A stretch of 35,776 nt of DNA from Truepera sp. (GCA_018333895.1 JAGXSJ010000097.1:1-35776); one strand, 5' to 3'; shown: positions 16,179 to 24,382, counted from the stretch's first letter. The notes: a model not told the origin generated them from the sequence alone. Program-made: numbers and translations.

Positions 16179-16952
16179 ATGCATGTACGCAGCGCTAGAA
16201 GCCCCGGACGCGAAACTCTCATTAGCAGTTGGGAAGGCGAAGCCAACGAACTGAATCTCATCCGGCTGGTGTTGGCGCCCGGCAGCAGCGAGTCGCTCAC
16301 CTTTGACGGCGAGGAGGCGGCGATAGTGTTGCTCGATGGCGCAGTCACCTTCGAGGCCGCCGGGCGACGCTATCAGGCCGAGCGCGAGAGCCCTTTTGTT
16401 AAGCGTGCCAGCGCCCTCTACCTGCCGCCAGGAGATAAAGTGACGGTTCGGGCTGACCGGCAGAGCGAGCTGTTAGTGGCCACCACCGCCTGCGAGGAGA
16501 GCGGCCAGGTAGCCTTCATCAGCCCTGAGCAGGTAGTGGTCAACGCCCGCGGTAAAGGCGTTTACGCTCGCGAAGTCCACGACATTTTGGTCAGCGATCC
16601 CTATGCCAAGCGCCTGCTCGTGGGCGAAACCTTCAACCCGCCCGGTCACTGGTCGAGCTTTCCCCCCCACAAACATGACGGCGAGGACGGCGAGCCCTAC
16701 CTGGAAGAGGTCTATTACTATCGCCTTAGTCCCAGCCAGGGCTTCGGCTATCAAGGGCTCTACGCTACCGACGGCAGCCTCGACGAAGGCTATGCTGTGC
16801 GCGACGGCGACGCGGTCTTGATCTCGCGCGGCTACCACCCGGTGGCGGCAGCGCCGGGCTATAGCCTTTACTACTTGTGGGTGCTAGCCGGCGAGCAGCG
16901 CCAGCTGGTGGTCTTCGAGGACCCGGCGCACCGCTGGCTGCATCAGCCGTAA
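16179..16952 (+). CDS. IolB/KduI-type isomerase (5-deoxy-glucuronate isomerase family)
   Basis: This is a 257-residue bicupin of the KduI/IolB family. The C-terminal cupin shows the metal motif WSSFPPHKHDGEDGEPYLEE followed by VYYYRLSPSQGFGYQGLY, with a late His in SRGYHPVAA. IolB isomerises 5-deoxyglucuronate in inositol catabolism, and the related KduI isomerises 5-keto-4-deoxyuronate from unsaturated uronates. By sequence it looks IolB-like, but no other inositol gene is present and every neighbour handles uronates. A KduI-like role in the breakdown of pectin or other polyuronide products is therefore plausible but unproven. AAAGGAG lies six bases before the ATG. It sits nine bases after lacI. 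Confidence 0.85.
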   Translation: MHVRSARSPGRETLISSWEGEANELNLIRLVLAPGSSESLTFDGEEAAIVLLDGAVTFEAAGRRYQAERESPFVKRASALYLPPGDKVTVRADRQSELLVATTACEESGQVAFISPEQVVVNARGKGVYAREVHDILVSDPYAKRLLVGETFNPPGHWSSFPPHKHDGEDGEPYLEEVYYYRLSPSQGFGYQGLYATDGSLDEGYAVRDGDAVLISRGYHPVAAAPGYSLYYLWVLAGEQRQLVVFEDPAHRWLHQP

Positions 16953-16958
16953 CCGGCC

Positions 16959-18506
16959 ATGGACAAGGCTTCGCCCAATCCTGCGAGTATCCGCAGGACT
17001 TCGCCCAATCCTGCGAGTATCCGCAGGACTTCGCCCAACCATTTCGACACCTTAGCGATGCACCTCGGCGAGGATGCTTATCATGAATCGCTGGTGGTTC
17101 ATAACGATGCCGCCTACTGGCTGACGCGAACGCCAAACGGCAAGCGCTTGCAGCTGGTCTCGGCGTTAGCTGAGCGTCTGGAGGCCTTTGAGGGCCGGGC
17201 CGAACCCTTCCAAGACGGCACTATCAAGACCTGTCCCCTAAGCGACGGCAACGCTGCCGCGCTGCGGCGCGCCCTGCCCTGGCTTACACCCAGGCCGCTG
17301 GGCCTTACTATCTCGGCAGGCTTCGGCGACCGCCTGGGGCTGGCCACGCCTGGCCATGTACGGGCTATGGAGCGCGCCGGTGACGGCATTGCGCCGATCT
17401 TTGCGCAGCAGTCGATCCGCGAGATGACCCGCACCAAGCGGAGCCCTACCGATGTCATGACGGACGCCACCTGGGGGGCCTTTGAAGCCGGTTGGCGCAC
17501 CAACTTAGGCGCCGATGCCGACCATCTCAAGACACCCGCAGACATCGACCGCTGCGTAGCGGCGGGCTTTAGCTTTTACACTATCGACCCCGGCCAGTAC
17601 GTCGATGACGAAGCCCACAGCGCCGGCGCCGCCCTCGTACAAGAGAAGGTGGCCGCCCTCCCCTGGAATGAGCTGGCAGGGTCGCCAGCCGACTTACAAC
17701 AGCGCTACGGCGGCAAGGTGCTGAGACTTAACGACCGCCGGCTGACCATCGAGCCCGAAGGGCTGTGGCGCGCCGCCGCCAAGTACGGCCGTGCGGTGGC
17801 CCACGTGACTAAGCTCTACCGGCACTTATTGAGCAAGGGGATAGCCTTTGAACTCGAGGTCTCGGTCGATGAGACTGCTACACCGACCTCGCCGCTCGAG
17901 CACGCCTATATCGCCTTGGAGCTGACGCGCTTAGGCGTCAGGTGGATCAGCCTGGCACCGCGCTTTATCGGCGGCTTTGAAAAGGGCGTCGATTACCTAG
18001 GCGACCTGTCGGCGCTGCGCGCCGACCTCGCCGCTCACAATGCGGTGATGCGCACCCTTGGCCCCTACAAACTTAGCCTGCATTCGGGTTCGGACAAGTT
18101 TAGCGTCTATCCGCTGATCGCCGAGGCCACCGGCGGCCTCTTGCATCTCAAGACCGCCGGCACCAGCTATCTCGAGGCCCTCCGGGTCACGGCCAGGCAC
18201 GCTCCGGCCTTCTTCCGAGAGATCCTGGCACTAGCCAGGGAGCGCTTCGAGGTTGACAGAGCCAGCTACCACATCTCGGCACAGCTCAGCCAAGTGCCCG
18301 ACCCGGCAGCGCTCAGCGACTATATGCTGCCCGGGCTGCTTGAAGATAACGATGCGCGGCAGATCCTGCACGTGACGTTTGGCTCGGTCCTCGACCACTA
18401 CAAAGGCGAGCTGCTGCGCCTCCTTGACGAGCACGAAGAGGCCCACTACGAAGGGCTAGCCGAGCATTTCATCAAGCACCTGCAACCGCTTGTGAGGTAC
18501 TCATGA
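16959..18506 (+). CDS. uxaE: Tagaturonate/fructuronate epimerase
   Basis: This protein has about 515 residues. The central signatures match the UxaE family founded on the Thermotoga TM0440 enzyme: FGDRLGLATPGHVRAM, PIFAQQSIREMTRT, DATWGAFEAGW, GADADHLKTPADI, FSFYTIDPGQYVDD, and later KLSLHSGSDKFSVYP and HLKTAGTSYLEALR. The enzyme epimerises D-tagaturonate to D-fructuronate, so galacturonate can use the glucuronate branch. The N-terminus is odd. Residues 5-24 are two exact SPNPASIRRT repeats encoded by a 30-base tandem hairpin repeat, and neither ATG 16959 nor ATG 17058 has a clear ribosome site. The real start may lie at or near 17040-17058, since homologous sequence begins only around FDTLAMHLGEDAY. 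The 3' end overlaps the next gene by 4 bases. Confidence 0.9.
   Translation: MDKASPNPASIRRTSPNPASIRRTSPNHFDTLAMHLGEDAYHESLVVHNDAAYWLTRTPNGKRLQLVSALAERLEAFEGRAEPFQDGTIKTCPLSDGNAAALRRALPWLTPRPLGLTISAGFGDRLGLATPGHVRAMERAGDGIAPIFAQQSIREMTRTKRSPTDVMTDATWGAFEAGWRTNLGADADHLKTPADIDRCVAAGFSFYTIDPGQYVDDEAHSAGAALVQEKVAALPWNELAGSPADLQQRYGGKVLRLNDRRLTIEPEGLWRAAAKYGRAVAHVTKLYRHLLSKGIAFELEVSVDETATPTSPLEHAYIALELTRLGVRWISLAPRFIGGFEKGVDYLGDLSALRADLAAHNAVMRTLGPYKLSLHSGSDKFSVYPLIAEATGGLLHLKTAGTSYLEALRVTARHAPAFFREILALARERFEVDRASYHISAQLSQVPDPAALSDYMLPGLLEDNDARQILHVTFGSVLDHYKGELLRLLDEHEEAHYEGLAEHFIKHLQPLVRYS
16971..17038 (+). repeat. 30-bp tandem repeat (2.3 units), each with a hairpin, at the 5' end of uxaE
   Basis: Units at 16971-17000 and 17001-17030 are identical, and the first eight bases recur at 17031-17038. 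Each unit holds a perfect 7-bp stem, TCCTGCG with CGCAGGA, around AGTATC. The repeat keeps the reading frame open (30 bases is 10 codons). It looks like a mobile or slippage-expanded palindromic element inserted between the isomerase gene and the conserved part of uxaE. Confidence 0.9.
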
Positions 18507-19009
18507 CCACCAGTACGATCCGCACCACCGCCCGCGCCATCTCGATCACCGCCGCTGCCCTCGGCTTGGCGGTCCTCCTCCCCTTTCTCTTTCACCTCTT
18601 GCCCGTCCACGGGGGTGTCCCGCCAGGCGCTAGGTGGCTGCCCATCTTTTACGCGCCCTTGCTGGTGCTGGCCATCTTCGGCTGGCGCTGGGCGCTAGTG
18701 CCCGCGCTGGCCGCCCCGAGCCTCAACCACCTCCTGACCGGCCGCCCGGCAGCGGAGCTACTTGGGATGCTCACGCTCGAGCTCGCCCTCTTTGTCAGCT
18801 TGCTAGCCCTCGCCGCTCGCCGCTCGCCCCGGCTCCTCATGTTGGCACCACTTAGCTACGTGCTGGCGAAACTCCTGGCCAGCACCTTCCTGGGTATCCC
18901 CTGGGAGGCGACAGTGGCCGCGTTACAGCGGGCGCTGCCGGGGATCGGTGCGCTCTTTGCCCTTGGTACACTCGCCGCTTACAGCCCGGTCCTGAGGAGG
19001 CGCGCGTGA
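18503..19009 (+). CDS. Small membrane protein resembling an ECF-transporter S component
   Basis: This is a 168-residue protein with five or six predicted membrane helices (about residues 10-30, 45-75, 88-108, 114-132, 140-162). The pattern GARWLPIFYAPLLVLAIFG, then WALVPALAAPSLNHLLTGRP, is like that of substrate-specific S components of energy-coupling-factor importers and of related small integral membrane proteins. I cannot name a subfamily. ATG 18503 overlaps the uxaE stop by 4 bases, and its own stop overlaps the uxuB GTG by 4 bases. It is therefore tightly coupled inside the uronate operon, which suggests uptake of a uronate or a cofactor. No EcfA or EcfT gene is nearby. Confidence 0.6.
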   Translation: MTTSTIRTTARAISITAAALGLAVLLPFLFHLLPVHGGVPPGARWLPIFYAPLLVLAIFGWRWALVPALAAPSLNHLLTGRPAAELLGMLTLELALFVSLLALAARRSPRLLMLAPLSYVLAKLLASTFLGIPWEATVAALQRALPGIGALFALGTLAAYSPVLRRRA

Positions 19010-19827
19010 ATAAGCCAGGCATGTTCGACCTCACCGGCAAGGTCGCCCTCGTCACCGGTGGCACCGGGGTGCTGGGCGGGGTGATGGCCCAAGGGTTGGC
19101 CCAGGCCGGAGCCAAGGTCGCTGTGATGGGGCGCCGGGTAGAGCAGGCCGCAGCGGTAGCAGACAGCATCCGCGCGGCTGGTGGTGAGGCTCTGGCGCTG
19201 CCTGCCGATGTGCTCCAGCGCCCTCAGCTCGAGGCCGCCCGCCAGCAACTGTTGGCGACCTGGGGCCGCCTCGACCTCTTGGTTAACGCCGCCGGCGGCA
19301 ATGTGCCGGGCGCCATCGTGCCCCCCGGTGCGCACCTGTTTGAGCTGGAGCAAGCGGCGCTTAAGCAAGTGATCGACCTCAACCTGTTCGGCACCCTCCT
19401 CCCCATCCAGGTGTTCGGCGCGGTGATGGCCGAGCAAGGCCGGGGCAGCATCATCAACATCTCTTCGATGGCCGCCCAAAAGTCGATCACCCGGGTGGTC
19501 GGCTACAGCGCCGCCAAGGCCGCCATCGATAACCTGACCCGCTGGCTGGCGGTCGAGTTCGCCCATAAGTACGGCCCCGGACTGCGGGTGAATGCCATCG
19601 CGCCGGGGTTTTTCGTCGGCGAGCAGAACCGCTCGCTGCTGCTAAACGAGGACGGCTCGCTTACTGTGCGCGGCCAGCAGATAATCGATCACACTCCGAT
19701 GGGCCGCTTCGGTGAGCCGGACGAGCTCTTGGGCGCGCTGATCTATCTCGCCTCGGACGCCGCGCGTTTTGTGACCGGCATCGTCATCCCGGTAGATGGC
19801 GGCTTTTCGGCCTTTGGCGGGGTATAG
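19006..19827 (+). CDS. uxuB: SDR-type D-mannonate oxidoreductase (fructuronate reductase)
   Basis: This is a 273-residue short-chain dehydrogenase. The cofactor site is VTGGTGVLGGVMAQGL; the catalytic residues are Ser in NISSMAAQKS and Tyr-x3-Lys in VVGYSAAKAAIDNLTRWLAVEFA. The tail LRVNAIAPGFFVGEQNRSLL, then TPMGRFGEPDELLGALIYL and GIVIPVDGGFSAFGGV, is nearly diagnostic for the Bacillus UxuB/YjmF-type mannonate oxidoreductase. It reduces D-fructuronate to D-mannonate with NAD(P)H. GTG 19006 is preceded by GGAGG at short spacing. An alternative ATG at 19021 lacks a site. It follows uxaE in pathway order. Confidence 0.9.
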   Translation: MNKPGMFDLTGKVALVTGGTGVLGGVMAQGLAQAGAKVAVMGRRVEQAAAVADSIRAAGGEALALPADVLQRPQLEAARQQLLATWGRLDLLVNAAGGNVPGAIVPPGAHLFELEQAALKQVIDLNLFGTLLPIQVFGAVMAEQGRGSIINISSMAAQKSITRVVGYSAAKAAIDNLTRWLAVEFAHKYGPGLRVNAIAPGFFVGEQNRSLLLNEDGSLTVRGQQIIDHTPMGRFGEPDELLGALIYLASDAARFVTGIVIPVDGGFSAFGGV

Positions 19828-19828
19828 C

Positions 19829-20899
19829 ATGGCGGCGCCTGTCAAGGTAGCCCTCGTCGGCTGCGGCACCGTTGCGCTGCACAATCACCTGCCGGGCTTA
19901 GCGCTGGCGGGAGCGCGCTTAACCGCCTTGTGCGACAGCGATCCGGCAGTGCTCGAGCGCGCCCGGCAGCAGACCGGCGTGAGGGCTACCTATAGCGACT
20001 ACCATGCGCTCTTAGACGCCGACTGCGACGCCGTAATTATTGCCACCCCTAACCACACCCACGCCCCCATCACCTTAGCGGCCATCGCCGCCGGTAAGCA
20101 CGTCTTTTGTGAAAAGCCCCTGGCCATGAACCGCGATGAGGCGGCCCACCTGCTTCAGGCCGCCGAGCAGGCCGGAGTGCGGCACATGACCGCCTTTACC
20201 TACCGCTTTGTGCCGGCCATGCGCTACGCTGCGCAGTTAGTAGCCGAGGGGGCGTTGGGGCAGCCGTATCACTTCCGTAGCTGCCGCTTGCAAGACTGGG
20301 GGAGCCGGGCAGTCGGCTGGCGCCAGGTCGCCGCCTTAGCGGGCACCGGCGAGCTAGGCGACATGCTCTCGCACCGCATCGACTACGCCCACCTGTTAGT
20401 CGGCCCCATCGCCAGCCTAGCAGCGCAGTTGCGCCGCTATCTCGACCGCCGCGACGGCCAACCTGCCGACGTCGAGGACTGGGTGGCACTGCTGGCCGAC
20501 TTTGAGAGCGGCGCCAGCGGCGTGCTGGAGAGCTCTAAACTAGCCACCGGGCACGGCGAGGGGCTGCGCAGCCAGGACTACGTGGAGGTCAACGGGAGCG
20601 AGGGCTCCATCATCTACCAGCTTACGCAACCGCTTGAACTGCTGTTAGCGACCCGCGAGCATGGGCTGCGGACCCTGCCCGTGCCGGAGGCGCTGCGTGT
20701 CTGGCCCGGCTCGCCCCGCGACCCTGACGGAGACCCGCGCAGTTTCCGCTACGATCAGTTGGTCGAGTTCGTGCAGGCTATCGTCGAAGAGCGCCCCTGC
20801 CGCCCCTCTTTTGCCGACGGGCTTAAGGTGCAGATCGTCATGGATACTGCCCTGCAAGCGACGCGTGAGCGGCGCTGGCTCGAGGTGAGCTATGGCTGA
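19829..20899 (+). CDS. Gfo/Idh/MocA-family oxidoreductase (fourth)
   Basis: This protein has about 356 residues. The Rossmann motif VALVGCGTVALHNHLPGLALAGA is followed by DAVIIATPNHTHAPITLAAIAAG and the catalytic lysine motif HVFCEKPLAMNRDEA. The C-terminal half carries GELGDMLSHRIDYAHLLVGP with the family His/Asp. ATG 19829 is one base after the uxuB stop. An upstream in-frame ATG at 19796 lies inside uxuB and is rejected. Its tail overlaps the next SDR gene by 8 bases. The protein probably acts on a modified uronic or aldonic sugar, with the substrate unknown. Confidence 0.9.
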   Translation: MAAPVKVALVGCGTVALHNHLPGLALAGARLTALCDSDPAVLERARQQTGVRATYSDYHALLDADCDAVIIATPNHTHAPITLAAIAAGKHVFCEKPLAMNRDEAAHLLQAAEQAGVRHMTAFTYRFVPAMRYAAQLVAEGALGQPYHFRSCRLQDWGSRAVGWRQVAALAGTGELGDMLSHRIDYAHLLVGPIASLAAQLRRYLDRRDGQPADVEDWVALLADFESGASGVLESSKLATGHGEGLRSQDYVEVNGSEGSIIYQLTQPLELLLATREHGLRTLPVPEALRVWPGSPRDPDGDPRSFRYDQLVEFVQAIVEERPCRPSFADGLKVQIVMDTALQATRERRWLEVSYG

Positions 20900-21602
20900 G
20901 ACCGCCGTGGTCACCGGGGCGGGCAGCGGCGTAGGCCGCGCGGTAGCCGTGGCGCTGTTACGGCAGGGTTGGCGCGTGGCGCTCGTAGGGCGGCGCGAGG
21001 CCGCGCTGCGCGAGACTGCTGCCCTCTCCGGCACCTCCGCTGAGGCTTGGTTGGTAGCGCCATGCGACATTCGTGACGAGTCCGCCGTCAACGCCATGGC
21101 CGAAACCGTCTTGGCCAGCTTGGGCGCAGTCGCGGCGCTGGTCAACGCCGCCGGCACCAACACCCCGGCACGGAGCTTCGCGGCGCTCTCTGGCGACGAC
21201 TACCGCCGGTTGATCGAGACCAACCTCAACGGCGCCTTCTACTGCCTTCAGGCTTTCCTGCCCGGCATGCGCCAGCGCGGCGAGGGCACCATCGTCAACG
21301 TGGTGTCGGACGCCGGCAAGCTAGCTAGCGCCAAGGCTGGGCCCGCTTATGCGGCCTCCAAGTTCGGCCTGGCCGGCCTGACCCAGGCGCTCAACGCCGA
21401 AGAGCGTAGCAACGGCATCCGGGCCTGCGCCATCTTCCCTGGCGACATCGACACGCCGCTGTTAGACCTCCGCCCCGTACCCCCCTCAGGAGAGGCTCGA
21501 GCCCTCATGCTCAAGCCCGAGGAGGTAGCCGCGTGCGTGCTCTTGGCCCTTACCCTCCCGGCTCACGCCGTGCTCGAAGAGCTAGTGATCCGACCGCGAT
21601 GA
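20892..21602 (+). CDS. Short-chain dehydrogenase/reductase
   Basis: This is a 236-residue classical SDR. The cofactor motif is VVTGAGSGVGRAVAVAL, with VNAAGTN for the NAG region, and Ser/Tyr/Lys at VNVVSDAGKLASAKAGPAYAASKFG. The serine is in VVSD, and Tyr-x3-Lys is YAASK. ACAIFPGDIDTPLL follows. It reduces or oxidises a hydroxyl group with NAD(P). It is coupled to the preceding oxidoreductase, so the two may run consecutive redox steps (a redox-neutral epimerisation or inversion is possible). The substrate cannot be read from the sequence. Confidence 0.88.
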   Translation: MAETAVVTGAGSGVGRAVAVALLRQGWRVALVGRREAALRETAALSGTSAEAWLVAPCDIRDESAVNAMAETVLASLGAVAALVNAAGTNTPARSFAALSGDDYRRLIETNLNGAFYCLQAFLPGMRQRGEGTIVNVVSDAGKLASAKAGPAYAASKFGLAGLTQALNAEERSNGIRACAIFPGDIDTPLLDLRPVPPSGEARALMLKPEEVAACVLLALTLPAHAVLEELVIRPR

Positions 21603-21645
21603 CCGCAGTCAGGTTCTGTCATACTCCCGGAAAGGTGCTTATCCC

Positions 21646-22902
21646 ATGATCGGACAAGGCTATCGCGATAAGGCGCTCAGTGAAGCGGAAATTGCTCAGC
21701 TCCTGCAAGCGCTTAAAGTTCGGGAGCTAGCCGGCAGGCGCGTGCTGGTCATTATCCCCGACGGCACCCGCACCGCGCCGATCGCCCTTTTCTTCCGCCT
21801 GCTTTACGAGCACCTGGAGCCTCACGTCAAGCGGCTCGATTACCTGATTGCACTCGGCACCCACCAGCCGATGGGTGAGGCGGCCATCGCCAAGCTGGTC
21901 GGCGCCAGCCGCGAAGAACGGGCATCGCGCTACCCCAAGTCAGAGGTCTTCAACCACCGCTGGGAGCTGCCGGAGACCCTCATACCGATCGGCACCATCC
22001 CCGCTGAGGAGATGAAAGCGTTGACCGGCGGCTTAGTCATGCGCGAGACGGTTATCACCATCAACCGGACGATCTTTGACTACGACGCGCTCATGATCCT
22101 CGGGCCGGTCTTCCCGCACGAGGTAGTCGGCTTCTCAGGCGGCGCCAAGTACCTCTTCCCCGGCATCTCGGGGCGCGAGATTATCGACGCTTCACACTGG
22201 ACCGGCGCCTTAGCGACGAGCTACGCGACCATCGGCGTCAAGGACACCGCAGTCAGGCGGGTGCTCCACCGCGCCGCCGAGTTCGTCACGGCCAGGTTGC
22301 CGCTTACCTGCCTTAAGCTCGTCATGAAGGGTACGGCGCTGCACGGCCTCTACCTCGGCGATCACCTCAGCGCCTGGGAAGCAGCTGCCGACCTGTCGGC
22401 ACAGCTCAACATCGTCTACCAGGCCAGGCCTTTTAGCAGCGTGCTGTCGATGACTTCAAGTAAATATGACGACCTGTGGACTGGAGCCAAGGCGATGTAC
22501 AAGACCGAGCCGGTGGTGGCCGACGGGGGCGAGGTGATCATCTACGCCCCGCATATCAAGGAGTTGAGCGTCACCCACGGCGCGCTGATCGAGCAGGTAG
22601 GATTCCACGTGCGCGACTACTTCACCAAGCAGTGGGAGCGGTTTAAAGACTTCCCCTGGACGGTGCTGGCACACTCCACTCACGTCAAGGGGGCGGGTAC
22701 CTTTGAAGGTGGCGTGGAGCGCCCGCGCATCCAGGTCACGCTGGCGACGAGCATCCCGCGCGAGACCTGTGAGCGGGTCAACCTGGGTTATCGCGACTAC
22801 CGGGAGATCGACCCGGCCACCTGGGCCAACCGCGAGCATGAGGGGGTCTTGCTGGTCGAAAATGCCGGTGAGATGCTCTACCGCCTGGAGGGTTCAGCGT
22901 GA
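21646..22902 (+). CDS. LarA-family nickel-pincer-nucleotide-dependent racemase/epimerase homologue
   Basis: This 418-residue protein belongs to the LarA (DUF2088) family. Residues that serve the nickel-pincer cofactor and catalysis in lactate racemase have counterparts at matching spacing: His104 (FNHRWEL), His158 (PHEVVGFSGG), Lys168 (GGAKYLFPG) and His184 (DASHW). The 158-168-184 spacing equals LarA 174-184-200. An IPDGTRTAP motif lies near residue 40 and GTHQP at 71-75. LarA racemises lactate, and related members epimerise other 2-hydroxy acids. In this operon, right after uxuB, an aldonate such as D-mannonate is the natural candidate (inference). The LarB, LarC and LarE cofactor genes are not in the window. 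The stop overlaps the next gene by 4 bases. Confidence 0.85.
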   Translation: MIGQGYRDKALSEAEIAQLLQALKVRELAGRRVLVIIPDGTRTAPIALFFRLLYEHLEPHVKRLDYLIALGTHQPMGEAAIAKLVGASREERASRYPKSEVFNHRWELPETLIPIGTIPAEEMKALTGGLVMRETVITINRTIFDYDALMILGPVFPHEVVGFSGGAKYLFPGISGREIIDASHWTGALATSYATIGVKDTAVRRVLHRAAEFVTARLPLTCLKLVMKGTALHGLYLGDHLSAWEAAADLSAQLNIVYQARPFSSVLSMTSSKYDDLWTGAKAMYKTEPVVADGGEVIIYAPHIKELSVTHGALIEQVGFHVRDYFTKQWERFKDFPWTVLAHSTHVKGAGTFEGGVERPRIQVTLATSIPRETCERVNLGYRDYREIDPATWANREHEGVLLVENAGEMLYRLEGSA

Positions 22903-23339
22903 GGCCTGCCACATTGGCTACAGATAAAGTGGCTCTTGAACTGCCAACTATCGCTAGACGGCTCAAGGAGCTGACGCTACCCGAGGTTGATGCCGTGGTC
23001 GGCATCGCTAGCGGCGGGGTAGTGCCGGCAGCCATCATCGCTTATGAGCTCGAGCTGCCCCTCAAGCTCATCGCCGTCAACTACCGCGACGATGCTAACC
23101 GTCCTCGCTTCGCAGCACCTCAACTGCTGGGTGGCGTCCCCCGCCTGCCACAACGCCTCCTGCTGGTAGATGACGTGAGCGTTAGCGGCCAGACGCTGGC
23201 GCTGGCTAAACAAGCGCTGGGCGACCGAAGCGTCTACACCATGGTCCTTAAGGGGCACGCCGATATCGTGCTGTTCCCCGAAATCCAGCGTTGCGTGGCC
23301 TGGCCTTGGCAGGGCGCGCCTAACGCCGAGACAACTTAG
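22899..23339 (+). CDS. Phosphoribosyltransferase-fold protein
   Basis: This is a small type I PRTase of 146 residues. The PRPP motif is RLLLVDDVSVSGQTL (Asp91-Asp92), with an earlier GIASGGVVPAAIIAYEL loop that supplies the PPi site. The substrate hood is minimal, as in small guanine/xanthine or regulatory PRTases. GTG 22899 overlaps the LarA-homologue stop in a GTGA. Co-translation with a nickel-pincer enzyme is curious, because the LarA cofactor is a mononucleotide, but no PRTase step is known in its synthesis. A nucleotide salvage enzyme carried at the operon end is the default reading. Confidence 0.8.
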   Translation: MRPATLATDKVALELPTIARRLKELTLPEVDAVVGIASGGVVPAAIIAYELELPLKLIAVNYRDDANRPRFAAPQLLGGVPRLPQRLLLVDDVSVSGQTLALAKQALGDRSVYTMVLKGHADIVLFPEIQRCVAWPWQGAPNAETT

Positions 23340-23356
23340 CCGATGGGTTGGGCGAT

Positions 23357-24304
23357 ATGAACGTGCTCATTCGCGACTACGATGAAGCTGACAGCGCAGC
23401 CTTAAAAAGGCTAGTAGCAGCCGTTTGGCCCGACGATGAAGTTATGCAGGAACATGCACACTTCGGCCACCAACAGAAGACGCCAACCTCTGCCAAAACC
23501 TTGGTGGCTGTTTTGGACGCGCGACCGGTTGGATTTGCCAGCAGCTATCAGAACCCGTTGCACTATCATCCGCTTGACTTTCGTGTCAGCGTAGTGGTTG
23601 ACCCTAACTATCGGCGACGCGGTCTAGGCAGCGCGCTCTATGAGGAACTGCTTAAGTCCCTCCCACTGTTGCTGCCTAAACGGTTGCGCTGTCTCACGCT
23701 TGAAGATAGCATCGCTGCGAACGGGTTTTTAGCAGCTCGTGGCTACGGTGTGCTGCTCACGTCGTACACACCTGCCTTACCTGTTGCTGCGGTGAGTCTT
23801 GCCGAAATGGTTAGCTGCCAAGAGATGCTGGAGCTGGCTGGCTACAGCTTTTGCACCCTTGCCGAACTGCACGGCGATCCAAATCGCAATGAGCGTCTGG
23901 CAGCGCTATGCTTGGAAGCCTACGCTGACACCCACACGCATAGCCCACCAACCGCAAGTCTGAGGGATTGGCAGGATATTTTCTTGGGGGAGCATTGCAT
24001 AGAGGAGGCTTTCTTTGTCGCTTGCAGCGGAGGGCGCTACGCAGCGTTCAGCAGTCTTCGCCGTGGTGAAACGAGCACGGCGATGGAAGCGATGTGGGAC
24101 GGTGTGTCGCGCTCTGATCGAGCGCTCGAGGTGCCTTTACGGCTTGCCCTTAAAGCGCAGGAGGTTCGCTACGCGCGAGCGCACGGCGTTCATAAACTCC
24201 ATTGGGAGGTCGACAGCACCGATATTGCAGGGATGGAACTCCTTAAGCGTCTCCCTTTTGAGCGTGGCGTGGGTTGCCTCATGTGGGTCAAGGTTGAGCA
24301 CTGA
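23357..24304 (+). CDS. GNAT-family acetyltransferase, two-domain
   Basis: This protein has about 315 residues. The first GNAT domain (about 1-150) has the acetyl-CoA motif FRVSVVVDPNYRRRGLGSALYEEL. The second half (about 165-315) is a weaker GNAT-like repeat ending KLHWEVDSTDIAGMELLKRL, so the protein looks like a tandem GNAT. The ATG at 23357 is preferred over the in-frame TTG at 23348. Only a weak GGG-rich ribosome site is present. The acceptor is unknown. It sits 17 bases after the uronate operon and has no evident tie to it. Confidence 0.82.
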   Translation: MNVLIRDYDEADSAALKRLVAAVWPDDEVMQEHAHFGHQQKTPTSAKTLVAVLDARPVGFASSYQNPLHYHPLDFRVSVVVDPNYRRRGLGSALYEELLKSLPLLLPKRLRCLTLEDSIAANGFLAARGYGVLLTSYTPALPVAAVSLAEMVSCQEMLELAGYSFCTLAELHGDPNRNERLAALCLEAYADTHTHSPPTASLRDWQDIFLGEHCIEEAFFVACSGGRYAAFSSLRRGETSTAMEAMWDGVSRSDRALEVPLRLALKAQEVRYARAHGVHKLHWEVDSTDIAGMELLKRLPFERGVGCLMWVKVEH

Positions 24305-24328
24305 TGGTACAGGACGGTTCATCATTCG

Positions 24329-24356
24329 TTGTGCGTGTAAAGGCAGATGCTATACA
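24329..24356 (+). promoter_or_regulatory. Probable promoter of the relB/yafQ module
   Basis: TTGTGC (24329-24334), a 16-base spacer and TATACA (24351-24356) lie about 27 bases before the antitoxin ATG. Confidence 0.5.
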
Positions 24357-24382
24357 ATCTAGCTGTCGTGTAGGAGGTCGTG

